In this document: positions 27,772-36,824 of the stretch, piece after piece
Position numbering within the stretch: position 1 is the stretch's first letter
Layout: each line of letters begins with the position of its first letter
Source of the DNA: Acidimicrobiia bacterium
GTDB lineage: Bacteria > Actinomycetota > Acidimicrobiia > Spongiisociales > UBA5794
DNA: 45,753 nt
Assembly (NCBI GenBank): GCA_030066265.1
Contig: JASJCF010000004.1
Span: 1 to 45,753 of the forward strand
Direction: 5' to 3'
Program-made: the position numbers and the translations under genes
Notes under the pieces: model-generated
What the model was told of the DNA's origin: nothing
Databases searched by the model: none
What the model saw: the letters and a program-made list of their open reading frames with translations, nothing else

Positions 27772-30528
27772 ATGACCACGACGATCGTGTCCGTCACCGT
27801 CGACCCCCCTCCGCCGGGCTATCCGATGGATTGGGAGCAGGACGTCATCCTGAAGGACGGGGAGACGGTTCGGATTCGCCCCATCGCACCCGACGATGCC
27901 GAAGGGTTGCAGGACCTGGTGCGTTCGATGTCGACGGAGAGCAGCTACTTCCGATTCTTCCGGGTGAAGAAGGAGCTCTCGGACGAGGAGCTCGAGGAGT
28001 TCACGCACATCGACTACGACACCCGGATGGCCCTGGTGGCCATCGTCGATGGCCGGATCGCCGGCGTGGGGCGCTACAACGCAGTCGAGGGCGACCCGAG
28101 CCGCGCCGAGGTGGCGTTTACGGTTGCAGACGGTTTGCAGGGCAAGGGCATCGGCACCATGCTGCTGTTCCGGCTGACCGCGTTCGCCCGCACGCGAGGG
28201 ATCACCGGCTTCCGCGCCTTCCTCCTTGCGGACAACCATGCGATGATGCGCGTGTTCCGGAACGCAGGCTTCATCCTCACGCGAGAGATCGACGAAGGGG
28301 TGTACACGGTCGATTTCCCCACGAAGGAATCGGATGCTGTGCTCGAGGCCGAGGGCGAGGCCGAGCGGAGGGCGACGGCAGCGAGCTTGATGCCCATCTT
28401 CTATCCCCAATCGGTGGCCGTCATCGGCGCAAGCCGGAATCGCGCCTCGATCGGTGGCCGCCTCTTCAGCAACATCATCGACGCCGACTATCGCGGGCCG
28501 GTGTATCCCGTGAACCCCAAGACCCCGTTCGTCCGCTCGATTCCCACGTACGCATCGGTCAAGGACATCCCGGTGCCGATCGATCTCGCATTCATCGTCG
28601 TGCCTGGGCCGCATGTGCTCGATGTCGTCCGAGAGTGCGCCGAGAAGGGGGTGCGTGGTCTCTGTGTCATCTCCGCTGGGTTCTCCGAGACCGGCGAGGA
28701 GGGGGCACAGGCCGAGGCCGAACTCCTCGAGGTCGTGCGCGAAGGCGGCATGCGCATGGTCGGACCGAACTGCATGGGGCTGCTCAACACCGATCAGGCG
28801 GTGAGCCTCGATGGGCAGTTCGGGCCACTCCCTGCGATCCCCGGGAACGTGGCGATGTCATCCCAATCCGGAGCGCTCGGCCTTGCGATCCTCGACTATG
28901 CGAGAGAGCTCGGGATCGGCATCTCGACCTTCGTCTCGGTCGGCAACAAGACCGATGTGTCCGGTAACGACCTCCTGCTGTTCTGGGAGGACGACCCGAA
29001 CACCGACGTGATCCTCCTCTACCTCGAGTCGTTCGGGAATCCGAGGCGCTTCGGGCGGATCGCCCGCCGCATCGGCAAACGCAAGCCCATCGTGGCGGTC
29101 AAGTCCGGCCGGACCGCAGCGGGCGCTCGTGCGGCTTCGAGCCACACCGGCTCGCTTGCCAGCCTCGACGTCGCCGTCGATGCCCTGTTCAACCAAGCCG
29201 GGGTGGTTCGGGTCGACACGCTCGAGGAGCTGTTCGATGTCACGTCGTTGCTCTCCAACCAACCGGCCCCGACTGGCCGTCGCGTGGGGCTGATCACCAA
29301 CGCCGGTGGGCCCGCGATCCTCGCCGTGGATGCCCTCGAATCTCAGGGCCTCGAAGTGCCACCGCTGTCCGAAGAGCTCCAAGCCAAGCTGCGCGAGTAC
29401 CTCCCGGCGGATGCATCCCCGACGAATCCCGTCGACATGATTGCGGCCGCAGGACCGGAGGAGTATCGGCGCACGATCGAACTCCTCATGGAGAGCGACG
29501 AGATCGACTCGCTCATCACGCTCTTCATCCCGGCATCGAACGTCGGCGTTCCCGAAACGGCGACCGCCATCAAAGAGGCGTTCGAGCAGTCACCCCACGA
29601 GAAGACCTTCCTGGCGGTCTACATGCACAGCGGCGGCGCTCCCACGGAGCTCAACAGCAAGACGGCCAAATTCCCGGTGTTCTCGTTCCCCGAGCGGGCC
29701 GCCAGGGCCCTCCGGAAGGCGGTCGTGTACTCCGAGTGGCTCGAGGAGCCGGTGGGCTCGGTCGTCGAGTTCGATGATGTCGATGCGCACGCGGCGCGCT
29801 CGATCATGGACGCCGCGTTGGAGTCGATCGATCCGGAAGGGGATTGGCTCGATCCCGATGCCGTGGATGGGCTGCTGGCCGCCTATGGGGTGCAGATCCC
29901 GAAGGCCGCCGTGGTCGAGTCGGTAGACGATGCCATTGCGTTTGCCGAGGACCTCGGCGGATCGGTGGTGCTCAAGGTGATCTCGCCATCGGCCGTGCAC
30001 AAATCCGATGTGGGCGGAGTGGCCTTGGACGTGAGCGGCGCAGAAGCCGTCAGGGCGGCGTATGAGCAGGTCACCGGCGCCGTTCCCGATCCGGAGGGTG
30101 TGCTCATCCAGGAGTTCGTGCCCGGCGGCCACGAGGTGCTCGTGGGCATGGTCGAGGATCCGAACTTCGGCCCGCTGATCGTGTTCGGTCTGGGCGGCGT
30201 CTTCGTGGAGTTGATCGGCGATGTCGCATTCCGCATCCACCCGATCACCGACGTCGATGCCAGGGAGATGATCGCCGAGGTGAAGTCGGGACGGCTCCTC
30301 GAGGGGTATCGCGGGGGAGAGCCCGGCGACATCGATGCGGTGGTGGACACGCTGCTGCGGGTCAATCAGCTCATCGAGGACATCCCGGAGATCCTCGAGA
30401 TGGATCTCAACCCGGTCAAAGTCGGCACTCCTGGAGACGGTGTGCGTATCGTGGACGCACGCATCAAGGTCAGGCCGGTCACGGGGAGCTGGATCCCATC
30501 GAGGACGGACCTGCCATCGGCGTTGTGA
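27772..30528 (+). CDS. Fused GNAT N-acetyltransferase / ADP-forming acyl(acetyl)-CoA synthetase (protein lysine acetyltransferase-like)
   Basis: N-term GNAT (IRPIAPDDAEGL...ADGLQGKGIGTMLLFRLTAFARTRGI); CoA-binding SVAVIGASRNRASIGGRLFSNI; SSHTGSLAS; C-terminal ATP-grasp VLKVISPSAVHKSDVGGVAL...LIQEFVPGGHEVLVGMVEDPNFGPLIVFGLGGVFVEL. Confidence 0.93.
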   Translation: MTTTIVSVTVDPPPPGYPMDWEQDVILKDGETVRIRPIAPDDAEGLQDLVRSMSTESSYFRFFRVKKELSDEELEEFTHIDYDTRMALVAIVDGRIAGVGRYNAVEGDPSRAEVAFTVADGLQGKGIGTMLLFRLTAFARTRGITGFRAFLLADNHAMMRVFRNAGFILTREIDEGVYTVDFPTKESDAVLEAEGEAERRATAASLMPIFYPQSVAVIGASRNRASIGGRLFSNIIDADYRGPVYPVNPKTPFVRSIPTYASVKDIPVPIDLAFIVVPGPHVLDVVRECAEKGVRGLCVISAGFSETGEEGAQAEAELLEVVREGGMRMVGPNCMGLLNTDQAVSLDGQFGPLPAIPGNVAMSSQSGALGLAILDYARELGIGISTFVSVGNKTDVSGNDLLLFWEDDPNTDVILLYLESFGNPRRFGRIARRIGKRKPIVAVKSGRTAAGARAASSHTGSLASLDVAVDALFNQAGVVRVDTLEELFDVTSLLSNQPAPTGRRVGLITNAGGPAILAVDALESQGLEVPPLSEELQAKLREYLPADASPTNPVDMIAAAGPEEYRRTIELLMESDEIDSLITLFIPASNVGVPETATAIKEAFEQSPHEKTFLAVYMHSGGAPTELNSKTAKFPVFSFPERAARALRKAVVYSEWLEEPVGSVVEFDDVDAHAARSIMDAALESIDPEGDWLDPDAVDGLLAAYGVQIPKAAVVESVDDAIAFAEDLGGSVVLKVISPSAVHKSDVGGVALDVSGAEAVRAAYEQVTGAVPDPEGVLIQEFVPGGHEVLVGMVEDPNFGPLIVFGLGGVFVELIGDVAFRIHPITDVDAREMIAEVKSGRLLEGYRGGEPGDIDAVVDTLLRVNQLIEDIPEILEMDLNPVKVGTPGDGVRIVDARIKVRPVTGSWIPSRTDLPSAL

Positions 30529-30540
30529 GGAGGTGAGTCG

Positions 30541-31158
30541 ATGCACGTGCGGGACCTCATGACCACGGACGTGGTCGCCGTCGCCCCGACGACGTCGACT
30601 CGCGATGCCGCACGCATGATGTTCCGCTATCGCATCTCCGGGCTGCCGGTGGTCGACGCCGAAGATCACGTCCTGGGAATCATCACCGAGGGTGACTTCC
30701 TCGCCATGGAACTCGAGCGTGTGGACCAGGGAGACGGCCCGAAGCTCGTCGGCGATGTGATGTCGCATTCCGTGCTCGCCGTCTCACCCGACCTCGAGGT
30801 GATGGAGGCTGCCCGCTACATGCACTCACACGGTGTGAAGCGCGTCCTCGTGATCGAAGAGGGGAAGATGGTCGGGATCCTCTCGCGTTTCGACATCGTC
30901 GCCGCCTTCACGAGACCCGACGATCTGATCGAGGACGAGATACGCGAGGACCTGATTCGGCGCGTGCTGTTCGTGGATCCCGAGACGGTCGATGTCCGGG
31001 TGTCCAACGGCGTCGTGACGCTCGTCGGCACCATCGGGACGCGCACCGAGGCTCGGCTGGTCGAGGAGCTGGCTGTTCGCCTGGACGGCGTCGTCGGAGT
31101 GGAGAATCGCCTTGGATGGCGTATCGACGACACGGGGTCCGATGCCGACGAGGCGTGA
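30541..31158 (+). CDS. CBS-pair domain protein with C-terminal BON domain
   Basis: MHVRDLMTTDVVAVAPTTSTRDAARMMFRYRISGLPVVDAEDHVLGIITEGDFL...HGVKRVLVIEEGKMVGILSRFDIV... then BON-like VDVRVSNGVVTLVGTIGTRTEARLVEELAVRLDGVVGVENRL. Confidence 0.9.
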   Translation: MHVRDLMTTDVVAVAPTTSTRDAARMMFRYRISGLPVVDAEDHVLGIITEGDFLAMELERVDQGDGPKLVGDVMSHSVLAVSPDLEVMEAARYMHSHGVKRVLVIEEGKMVGILSRFDIVAAFTRPDDLIEDEIREDLIRRVLFVDPETVDVRVSNGVVTLVGTIGTRTEARLVEELAVRLDGVVGVENRLGWRIDDTGSDADEA

Positions 31159-31951
31159 GGGACATGGGGGCCTCCCCATCGCCCTCGACGGCACGACGGA
31201 GCGCGATCCAGAGTTCCTCTACGCCCACGCAAATGGTTTCTGCAAGGAGCTGTGGCGACCGGTCGCCCATCACGTCGGCGGTTCCCGATCGTGGTGGTCC
31301 ATGGATCTGCGCGGTCACGGCGACACGGGCGGTGGGTCCTTCCCGTATGGCTGGCACGTCCTCGCACTCGACATCCTCGCGGTGCTCGGCGACACCCGCG
31401 ATGTGGTGGGTGTCGGTCACTCGATGGGGGCTGCATCGCTGGCACGAGCCGAGATCCTGGAGCCAGGGACGTTCCGTCACCTCGTCCTGATCGAGCCCAT
31501 CTTGTTCCCGCCACCGCACGGCCGTACGAACATCCCGCTCGCCGACCTCGCCCAGCATCGGCGCTCGGTGTTCCCCGATCGCGATGCGACGCATCGGAGG
31601 TTCTCCCGAGGCGGGCCGTATGCGGCATGGGATCCCTTCGTCCTCGATCTCTACGTCGACCACGCATGGGGACCCGGGCCCGAAGGGTGGGAGATCAAGT
31701 GTGGCCCCGCCGTCGAGGCCGACTACTACCGAGAGGGCAACAACGTCGATACGTGGGATCGGCTGCCAGAGATCCAAGCGCCGGTGACGCTCGTTGCGGG
31801 TTCCGAGTCGGACACTCACACCGGTGAGTATCTACATGCGCTCGAGCGCAGATTCGCTGCGGTCGATCTCGTGGTGGTGGAGGACCACGGACATCTCGTG
31901 CCGATGGAATCGCCGCGATCCATCGCCGAGATCATCGACCGAGTGGCGTGA
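31142..31951 (+). CDS. Alpha/beta hydrolase
   Basis: YAHANGFCKELWRPV...VVGVGHSMGAASLARAE (nucleophile elbow GHSMGA)...VEDHGHLVPMESP (catalytic His region). Confidence 0.88.
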   Translation: MPTRREGHGGLPIALDGTTERDPEFLYAHANGFCKELWRPVAHHVGGSRSWWSMDLRGHGDTGGGSFPYGWHVLALDILAVLGDTRDVVGVGHSMGAASLARAEILEPGTFRHLVLIEPILFPPPHGRTNIPLADLAQHRRSVFPDRDATHRRFSRGGPYAAWDPFVLDLYVDHAWGPGPEGWEIKCGPAVEADYYREGNNVDTWDRLPEIQAPVTLVAGSESDTHTGEYLHALERRFAAVDLVVVEDHGHLVPMESPRSIAEIIDRVA

Positions 31952-31956
31952 TCATG

Positions 31957-32142
31957 CGCATCGGCCGAAGCTGGATGTGCATGACCCGCTGACGAGCCCG
32001 GAGGGCTCGTCCAACGGATCGACCGAAGGTCGATGCGCAAGGTCCATGCGTAATCCGCGGACCAATCCGCAGGATTGGTCAACGCATCGGCCGAAGGCCG
32101 ATGCGCGGGCTCGTCCAACGGATCGACCGAGGGTCGATCCGC
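31957..32142. repeat. Array of short hairpin-forming palindromes (9-10 bp arms, GNR triloops)
   Basis: GACGAGCCC-gga-GGGCTCGTC (31991-32011), GGATCGACC-gaa-GGTCGATGC (32016-32036), GACCAATCC-gca-GGATTGGTC (32060-32080), GCATCGGCC-gaa-GGCCGATGC (32084-32104), GGATCGACC-gag-GGTCGATCC (32120-32140), and a degenerate copy near 31957-31980. Confidence 0.9.
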
Positions 32143-32186
32143 AGGAATACCGGGGCCGCACATCCGGTTTCCGCCTCCGGACCCTC

Positions 32187-32834
32187 ATGACGAGCAGCAT
32201 TCCCGACCGCATCCCCGACCTGATCGAGCAGCAGCGCCGAAGTCCATCCGGCATCGTCGCTTCGTTGGCGCCGAGCATCGGCTTCCTGGCCGCCAACAAC
32301 TGGTTCGGGCTGGTTGCCGGCATGGTGGCGGCGACCGTGCTCTCGGCTGCGTTGATTGCGATCCGCCGAGGTCGAGGCCAGGCGGTGGGCTGGCTCCTCC
32401 CGATCTCACTCGGGTACGTCATGGTGCGTGGCGTCGCCGGGGTGATGACCGGGTCTGAGAACGTGTTCTTCGGTTTCGGCGTCGCCACGAGCGCGGCCGT
32501 CGCCGTAGCCGTGGGCGTGTCCGCGTTCACACGACATCCGATCGCCGGATACCTGCTGCCGCTGGTCGTGCGCTATCGCCACCTCTCGATGGATCACCCG
32601 CTCTATCGCCGAGTCGCCGCACAGATCACCGTCGTATGGGCCATCGCTGAGCTGGCGTTGACGACGTGGGAGGCGTGGCATCTGAGCAACGTCACCGGCG
32701 CGCAGTTCCTGATCGATCGAACGCTCATCGGCTGGCCGGTGATGGCGGTCGTCATCTTCCTCCTCATCTTCTACGTCCGCTTCCGGCTCGACCCGCACGA
32801 GCGCCACCTGGCGTCGATGCCACAGACGGCGTAG
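32187..32834 (+). CDS. DUF3159 family integral membrane protein
   Basis: SIGFLAANNWFGLVAGMVAATVLSAALIAIRRGRGQAVGWLLPISLGYVMVRGVAGVMTGSENVFFGFG...; several TM helices. The longer ORF in the track runs through the non-coding hairpin array. Confidence 0.75.
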   Translation: MTSSIPDRIPDLIEQQRRSPSGIVASLAPSIGFLAANNWFGLVAGMVAATVLSAALIAIRRGRGQAVGWLLPISLGYVMVRGVAGVMTGSENVFFGFGVATSAAVAVAVGVSAFTRHPIAGYLLPLVVRYRHLSMDHPLYRRVAAQITVVWAIAELALTTWEAWHLSNVTGAQFLIDRTLIGWPVMAVVIFLLIFYVRFRLDPHERHLASMPQTA

Positions 32835-32863
32835 ATCCCACCCGGCTCCACGGTGCTCGGCGG

Positions 32864-32869
32864 TACCCT
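32864..32869 (+). promoter_or_regulatory. -10-like TACCCT 6 nt before the menF GTG start (candidate leaderless promoter)
   Basis: cggTACCCTcccgtcGTGaac. Confidence 0.4.
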
Positions 32870-32875
32870 CCCGTC

Positions 32876-34192
32876 GTGAACATTGTCACGTCCGATCAGG
32901 TTGCCCAGCTCGCCGATCAGCTCTCCAGCACCGGCGATCTTCGCATCGCACGGCTCGACGTCGACATCGATCCCTTCGACTTCGCTCGCACCGGGGCCGC
33001 CCTCGTGGATCGCGCCGTTGCGCTCTCGACGCCAAACGGTGACCGGCGAGTCGGATTGGGTACCGCTTGGCACACGCAGGCCTCGGGTCCCGGTCGATTC
33101 GGTGATGTCGCTCGTTCCCTCGGTGCCCTCCGGGATCGTGACGTCACGCTGTTTGCGGGCTACTCGTTCCTCGATGAGGTGAGGACCGACGGCCTGTGGC
33201 GTGACTACGCACCGGCGGAGGCCTTCTTGCCGCGCATCGGCATCGAACGCGTAGAGGGTGTCTCGCGGCTCTCGGTTGCCATTCCCCGCGGCGAGGATCC
33301 CGCACCGACACTGGACCTCCTCGCCTCGATGAAGCGCCCCGAGTGGCTCCCGGTGGTCGACTTCGGCGATCATGCCATCGAGTCGCACCCGACGGTGGCC
33401 GAGTGGGCGGGACTCGTCGAATCTGCCGTCAAGGCCATCGGCGCCGACGAGCTCGACAAGGTCGTGCTCGCCCGGTCGGTCCGGGTCGACAGCTCGGAAT
33501 CGGTCGCGATCCTCCGAGTGTTCCGGCAACTCGCCGTGTCCTACCCGCAGTGTTTCAACTTCGCCTGGAAGTCTCACAAGAGCGTCTTCATGGGGGCGAG
33601 CCCTGAGCTGCTGGCGAGCGTCCAGGACGGGGTGTTCACGTCGAATCCCCTCGCAGGTTCCGCTCCTCGAGGTGAGGGCGAAGACGAAGATGATGCCATC
33701 GGGCGGGCACTCCTCGGTTCGGTCAAGGACCAGGAGGAGCACCGGCTGGTCGTGGATGACATGCGGAACCGCCTCGGGGACGTGGTCACGGATCTCCACG
33801 TGCCCGAGCATCCCATCCTCAAGAAGATGGCGACGGTCCAACACCTGTCGACCACGCTCTCGGGCACGGTTGGGGCCGGAACCGGAGTATTGGACGTCGT
33901 CGCCGCCGTCCATCCGACGCCGGCTGTGGGCGGTGTCCCCAGGGAGGCCGCCGTCGAGTACATCGCAGCCAACGAGCGACTCGACCGAGGGTGGTATACG
34001 GGAGGTCTCGGCTGGATCACCCCGGGAGGCGACGGTGAGATCGCGATCGGCCTGCGTTGCGGGATCGTCAACGGGTCTCGGACCACCCTGTTCGCCGGCG
34101 CTGGGATCGTCGGAGACTCGGTCCCGCGAGACGAGGTCGGCGAGACCAGGCTGAAGCTCCGACCGCTACTGGATCTCGTCGCCTCGACGTAG
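32876..34192 (+). CDS. menF: Isochorismate synthase
   Basis: Chorismate-binding enzyme: DELDKVVLARSVRVDSSESVAILRVFRQL...FMGASPELLASVQDGVFTSNPLAGSAPRGEGEDED...HPTPAVGGVPREAAVEYIAANERLDRGWYTGGLGWI. Confidence 0.93.
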   Translation: MNIVTSDQVAQLADQLSSTGDLRIARLDVDIDPFDFARTGAALVDRAVALSTPNGDRRVGLGTAWHTQASGPGRFGDVARSLGALRDRDVTLFAGYSFLDEVRTDGLWRDYAPAEAFLPRIGIERVEGVSRLSVAIPRGEDPAPTLDLLASMKRPEWLPVVDFGDHAIESHPTVAEWAGLVESAVKAIGADELDKVVLARSVRVDSSESVAILRVFRQLAVSYPQCFNFAWKSHKSVFMGASPELLASVQDGVFTSNPLAGSAPRGEGEDEDDAIGRALLGSVKDQEEHRLVVDDMRNRLGDVVTDLHVPEHPILKKMATVQHLSTTLSGTVGAGTGVLDVVAAVHPTPAVGGVPREAAVEYIAANERLDRGWYTGGLGWITPGGDGEIAIGLRCGIVNGSRTTLFAGAGIVGDSVPRDEVGETRLKLRPLLDLVAST

Positions 34193-35860
34193 CGCCTCTG
34201 CCACTGCACGTCTCACAGCCTGGTGATCGTCGACCAGGTGCGAACGATCGGTCACGACCTCGATCATCTCAGGTCGGTCGATCGGTGCTGCCACCGCTGC
34301 GCGAAGGTCGGCGGGGTCCTCGATACGTTGCGAGCGCATTCCGAGAGCTTCCGAAACTGCAGCCAGGGAGAGGCCATGTGGTGTGGCCCACAATCGCTCG
34401 AAGTCGCTGCGCTGCAGGGCATCCGAGCGCGCCTGGGGCAGGAACTCGAAGATGCCGCCGCCGTCGTTGTTCACTGCCACGATCCTCATGGGAAGCTCGA
34501 GCCGGCTGGCTTCGGCAACGGCCGTTGCGTCGTGGAGGAAGGCGACGTCGCCGATGAAGAGCACGACAGGTCCTGAGGACAGAGCCACGCCGGCTGCTGT
34601 TGAGATCGTCCCGTCGATGCCGTTGACCCCTCGATTCGCCAACACGATGCGATCGTCCCGTCGGCGTCCGAACGCATCGACGTCCCGGATCGGCCGAGAG
34701 GAAGCGACAAACAGCGTCGTACCCGGTGGTGCGTGATCCGCAGTGATGCGGGCCGTCTCGGGCTCGTTCGGGAAGGACAAGCGAGCCAGGGCGGCGTCGA
34801 GGGCATCTCCGGCGATGTGGTCGATCGCCTTCCACTTCCCGAGATAGGTCTCGGGATTCTGCGGCGCCGGCTCGCTCAGGAGCACGGTTCCCGGGTCGGA
34901 CAGCACCGTCGTCGTGGCCGAGCCGAGCGGATCACGCAGCCGGCTGCGCTCGATGTGGATCTGGGGAATGCCGCCTCGTTCCATCCATTCCCACAGCGGC
35001 TTCGACGTTGGGAGGGGCCCGAGCCGGATCACGACGTCCGGAGCAAGGGCATCGAGGACGAAGCGGCTTCCCTCGTCATCCTGGGCACCGATCAGCAGGT
35101 CGGGGTGTTGGATCACGTTGGGGCCCGTGACCGTCACCTGGGGGTCGGCGAGGATGGGGGCGCCCACCGTGCGTGCGAAGCGGTCGACCGCATCGGCGAA
35201 GCCCGGCCCGTTGCGTCCGCTGGCCACGATCATGACCCGTTTCCCTGCGAGATCGGCGAACAGCCCAGAAGGCACATGGGTTGCGTGCGTTCGATCGATG
35301 GGAGCGGCGGCAGGTGGCTCTGCGACCGTCGTGGGAACCAACGGCTCATCGAAGGGAAGGTTCACGTGGACGGGGCCGGGCGCTTCGTCGGCGGCGCCCA
35401 GGGCGATGCCAGCGGCGGTTCGTCCGGCATCACGGGGATCATCGATCGTCTCACCGTCGATCGAGGTGACGACATGGGGCCCGTACAGCGCATGCTGATC
35501 CATGGTCTGAGGGGCCCCGGTGCCGCGTAGACGGAGTGGCCGGTCGCTCGTCAGGGCGATCATCGGGACGCCCGATTGATCTGCTTCGACGATGGCCGGG
35601 TAGTAGTGCGCCGCGGCGGAGCCCGACGTGCAGATGACGATCGCCGGAGTCTCGGTTGCCTTTGCCCACCCGACGGCCATGAAGCCTGCCGATCGCTCAT
35701 CGCGGACACTGGTCGTGTCGATCCTGGGCTCGGCGACTGCGGCGAGGGCCAAGGGAGTGTTGCGCGACCCGGGGGAGATGAATGCACGCGTCACACCGAC
35801 ATCTGCCATGCCGGCCAGGAGGTCACTGCAGAATCGGACGGAGTCGTCGGCGGTGCTCAC
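34166..35860 (-). CDS. menD: 2-succinyl-5-enolpyruvyl-6-hydroxy-3-cyclohexene-1-carboxylate synthase
   Basis: VTRAFISPGSRNTPLALAA...RSAGFMAVGWAKATETPAIVICTSGSAAAHYYPAIVEADQSGVPMIALTSDRP...NRGVNGIDGTISTAAGVAL...NNDGGGIFEFLPQA; GTG start at 35860. Confidence 0.95.
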   Translation of the reverse strand: MSTADDSVRFCSDLLAGMADVGVTRAFISPGSRNTPLALAAVAEPRIDTTSVRDERSAGFMAVGWAKATETPAIVICTSGSAAAHYYPAIVEADQSGVPMIALTSDRPLRLRGTGAPQTMDQHALYGPHVVTSIDGETIDDPRDAGRTAAGIALGAADEAPGPVHVNLPFDEPLVPTTVAEPPAAAPIDRTHATHVPSGLFADLAGKRVMIVASGRNGPGFADAVDRFARTVGAPILADPQVTVTGPNVIQHPDLLIGAQDDEGSRFVLDALAPDVVIRLGPLPTSKPLWEWMERGGIPQIHIERSRLRDPLGSATTTVLSDPGTVLLSEPAPQNPETYLGKWKAIDHIAGDALDAALARLSFPNEPETARITADHAPPGTTLFVASSRPIRDVDAFGRRRDDRIVLANRGVNGIDGTISTAAGVALSSGPVVLFIGDVAFLHDATAVAEASRLELPMRIVAVNNDGGGIFEFLPQARSDALQRSDFERLWATPHGLSLAAVSEALGMRSQRIEDPADLRAAVAAPIDRPEMIEVVTDRSHLVDDHQAVRRAVAEALRRGDEIQ

Positions 35861-35935
35861 GAGTGACGAGGCTACCCCGCCGTCTACGCGGCCCGTAGCA
35901 AGCCGGGACGACGACGTCCGACGGGTTGCGTTCAC

Positions 35936-36820
35936 TCAGAAGGCGATACCGAGGGCGAGGAGGAGGCCGGTGAAGAGCTGGATCTGAGCGGTTCCCTTGA
36001 GCACACCGATGAGCGGCGGACCCGCAGTCTCGGTCATCACGGTCCGGACGAGAGGGATCGTGAGCGGAGCGACGGTGAGGGCGATGATGCACATCACCGG
36101 CAACCAGCCCACGAAGACGCCGAAGAGGATGATTGCGAAGGCCCCCCAGACCGTGGCGGCGAACAACCGGCGTGCACGGTCTCGCCCCATCACCACCTCG
36201 ATCGTGCGTTTTCCCGCAACGCGGTCGGTGTCGATGTCACGGATGTTGTTCGCTTCGAGGATCGCAGCGGCCAACAATCCCATGACCACGCCGCCCGTCC
36301 AGACGGCAGAGGGGATGGAGGGCGAGAACACGTATCGCGTGCCCACGGTGGCAACCGGGCCGAAGAAGATGAACACGAACACCTCGCCGAGGCCGTAGTA
36401 GCCGTAGGGGATGGGGCCGTTGGTGTACCCCAGCGCTGCGATGATGGAAACGGCTCCGATCACGAAGATCGGCCACCCTGCGTACCAGATGAGGTAGACG
36501 CCGCCGAGGGCGGCCAGACCGAAGGCGATCGCGATCCCGCGTTTCATGTCGGATTCCGAGATCACGCCGCTCGCCACCGCTCGCTGTGGCCCGATCCTCG
36601 CTTCGGTGTCCGCACCCTTCTGGGCATCTGCGAGATCGTTGGCGAAGTTGACGCCGACTTGGATGGCGAGGGCGCTGAACATGACCACGACGAAGGGCAG
36701 GAGCGCGAAGTCGCCGTCCCTCCAGGCGCTCGCTGAACCGATGAGGACCGGGCCGATCGCAGCCGACAGCGTCGCCGGACGCGCAGCCATGATCCACGGG
36801 TTCGGTGCCGGTTCGCTCAC
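35936..36820 (-). CDS. menA: 1,4-dihydroxy-2-naphthoate polyprenyltransferase
   Basis: NPWIMAARPATLSAAIGPVLIGSA...QVGVNFANDLADAQKGADTEARIGPQRAVASG...LEANNIRDIDTDRVAGKRTIEVVMGRDRAR; GTG start at 36820. Confidence 0.94.
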   Translation of the reverse strand: MSEPAPNPWIMAARPATLSAAIGPVLIGSASAWRDGDFALLPFVVVMFSALAIQVGVNFANDLADAQKGADTEARIGPQRAVASGVISESDMKRGIAIAFGLAALGGVYLIWYAGWPIFVIGAVSIIAALGYTNGPIPYGYYGLGEVFVFIFFGPVATVGTRYVFSPSIPSAVWTGGVVMGLLAAAILEANNIRDIDTDRVAGKRTIEVVMGRDRARRLFAATVWGAFAIILFGVFVGWLPVMCIIALTVAPLTIPLVRTVMTETAGPPLIGVLKGTAQIQLFTGLLLALGIAF

Positions 36821-36824
36821 AGAC

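Noticed and set aside
31957-32142. CRISPR array
   Set aside because: Repeats are self-palindromes with changing arm sequences, linkers are only a few nt and no unique spacers or cas genes are seen.
31794-32186. N-terminal extension of the DUF3159 ORF through the hairpin array
   Set aside because: Reading frame is not conserved between hairpin copies (104-bp offset is not a multiple of 3) and it overlaps the hydrolase gene; ATG 32187 is a better start.
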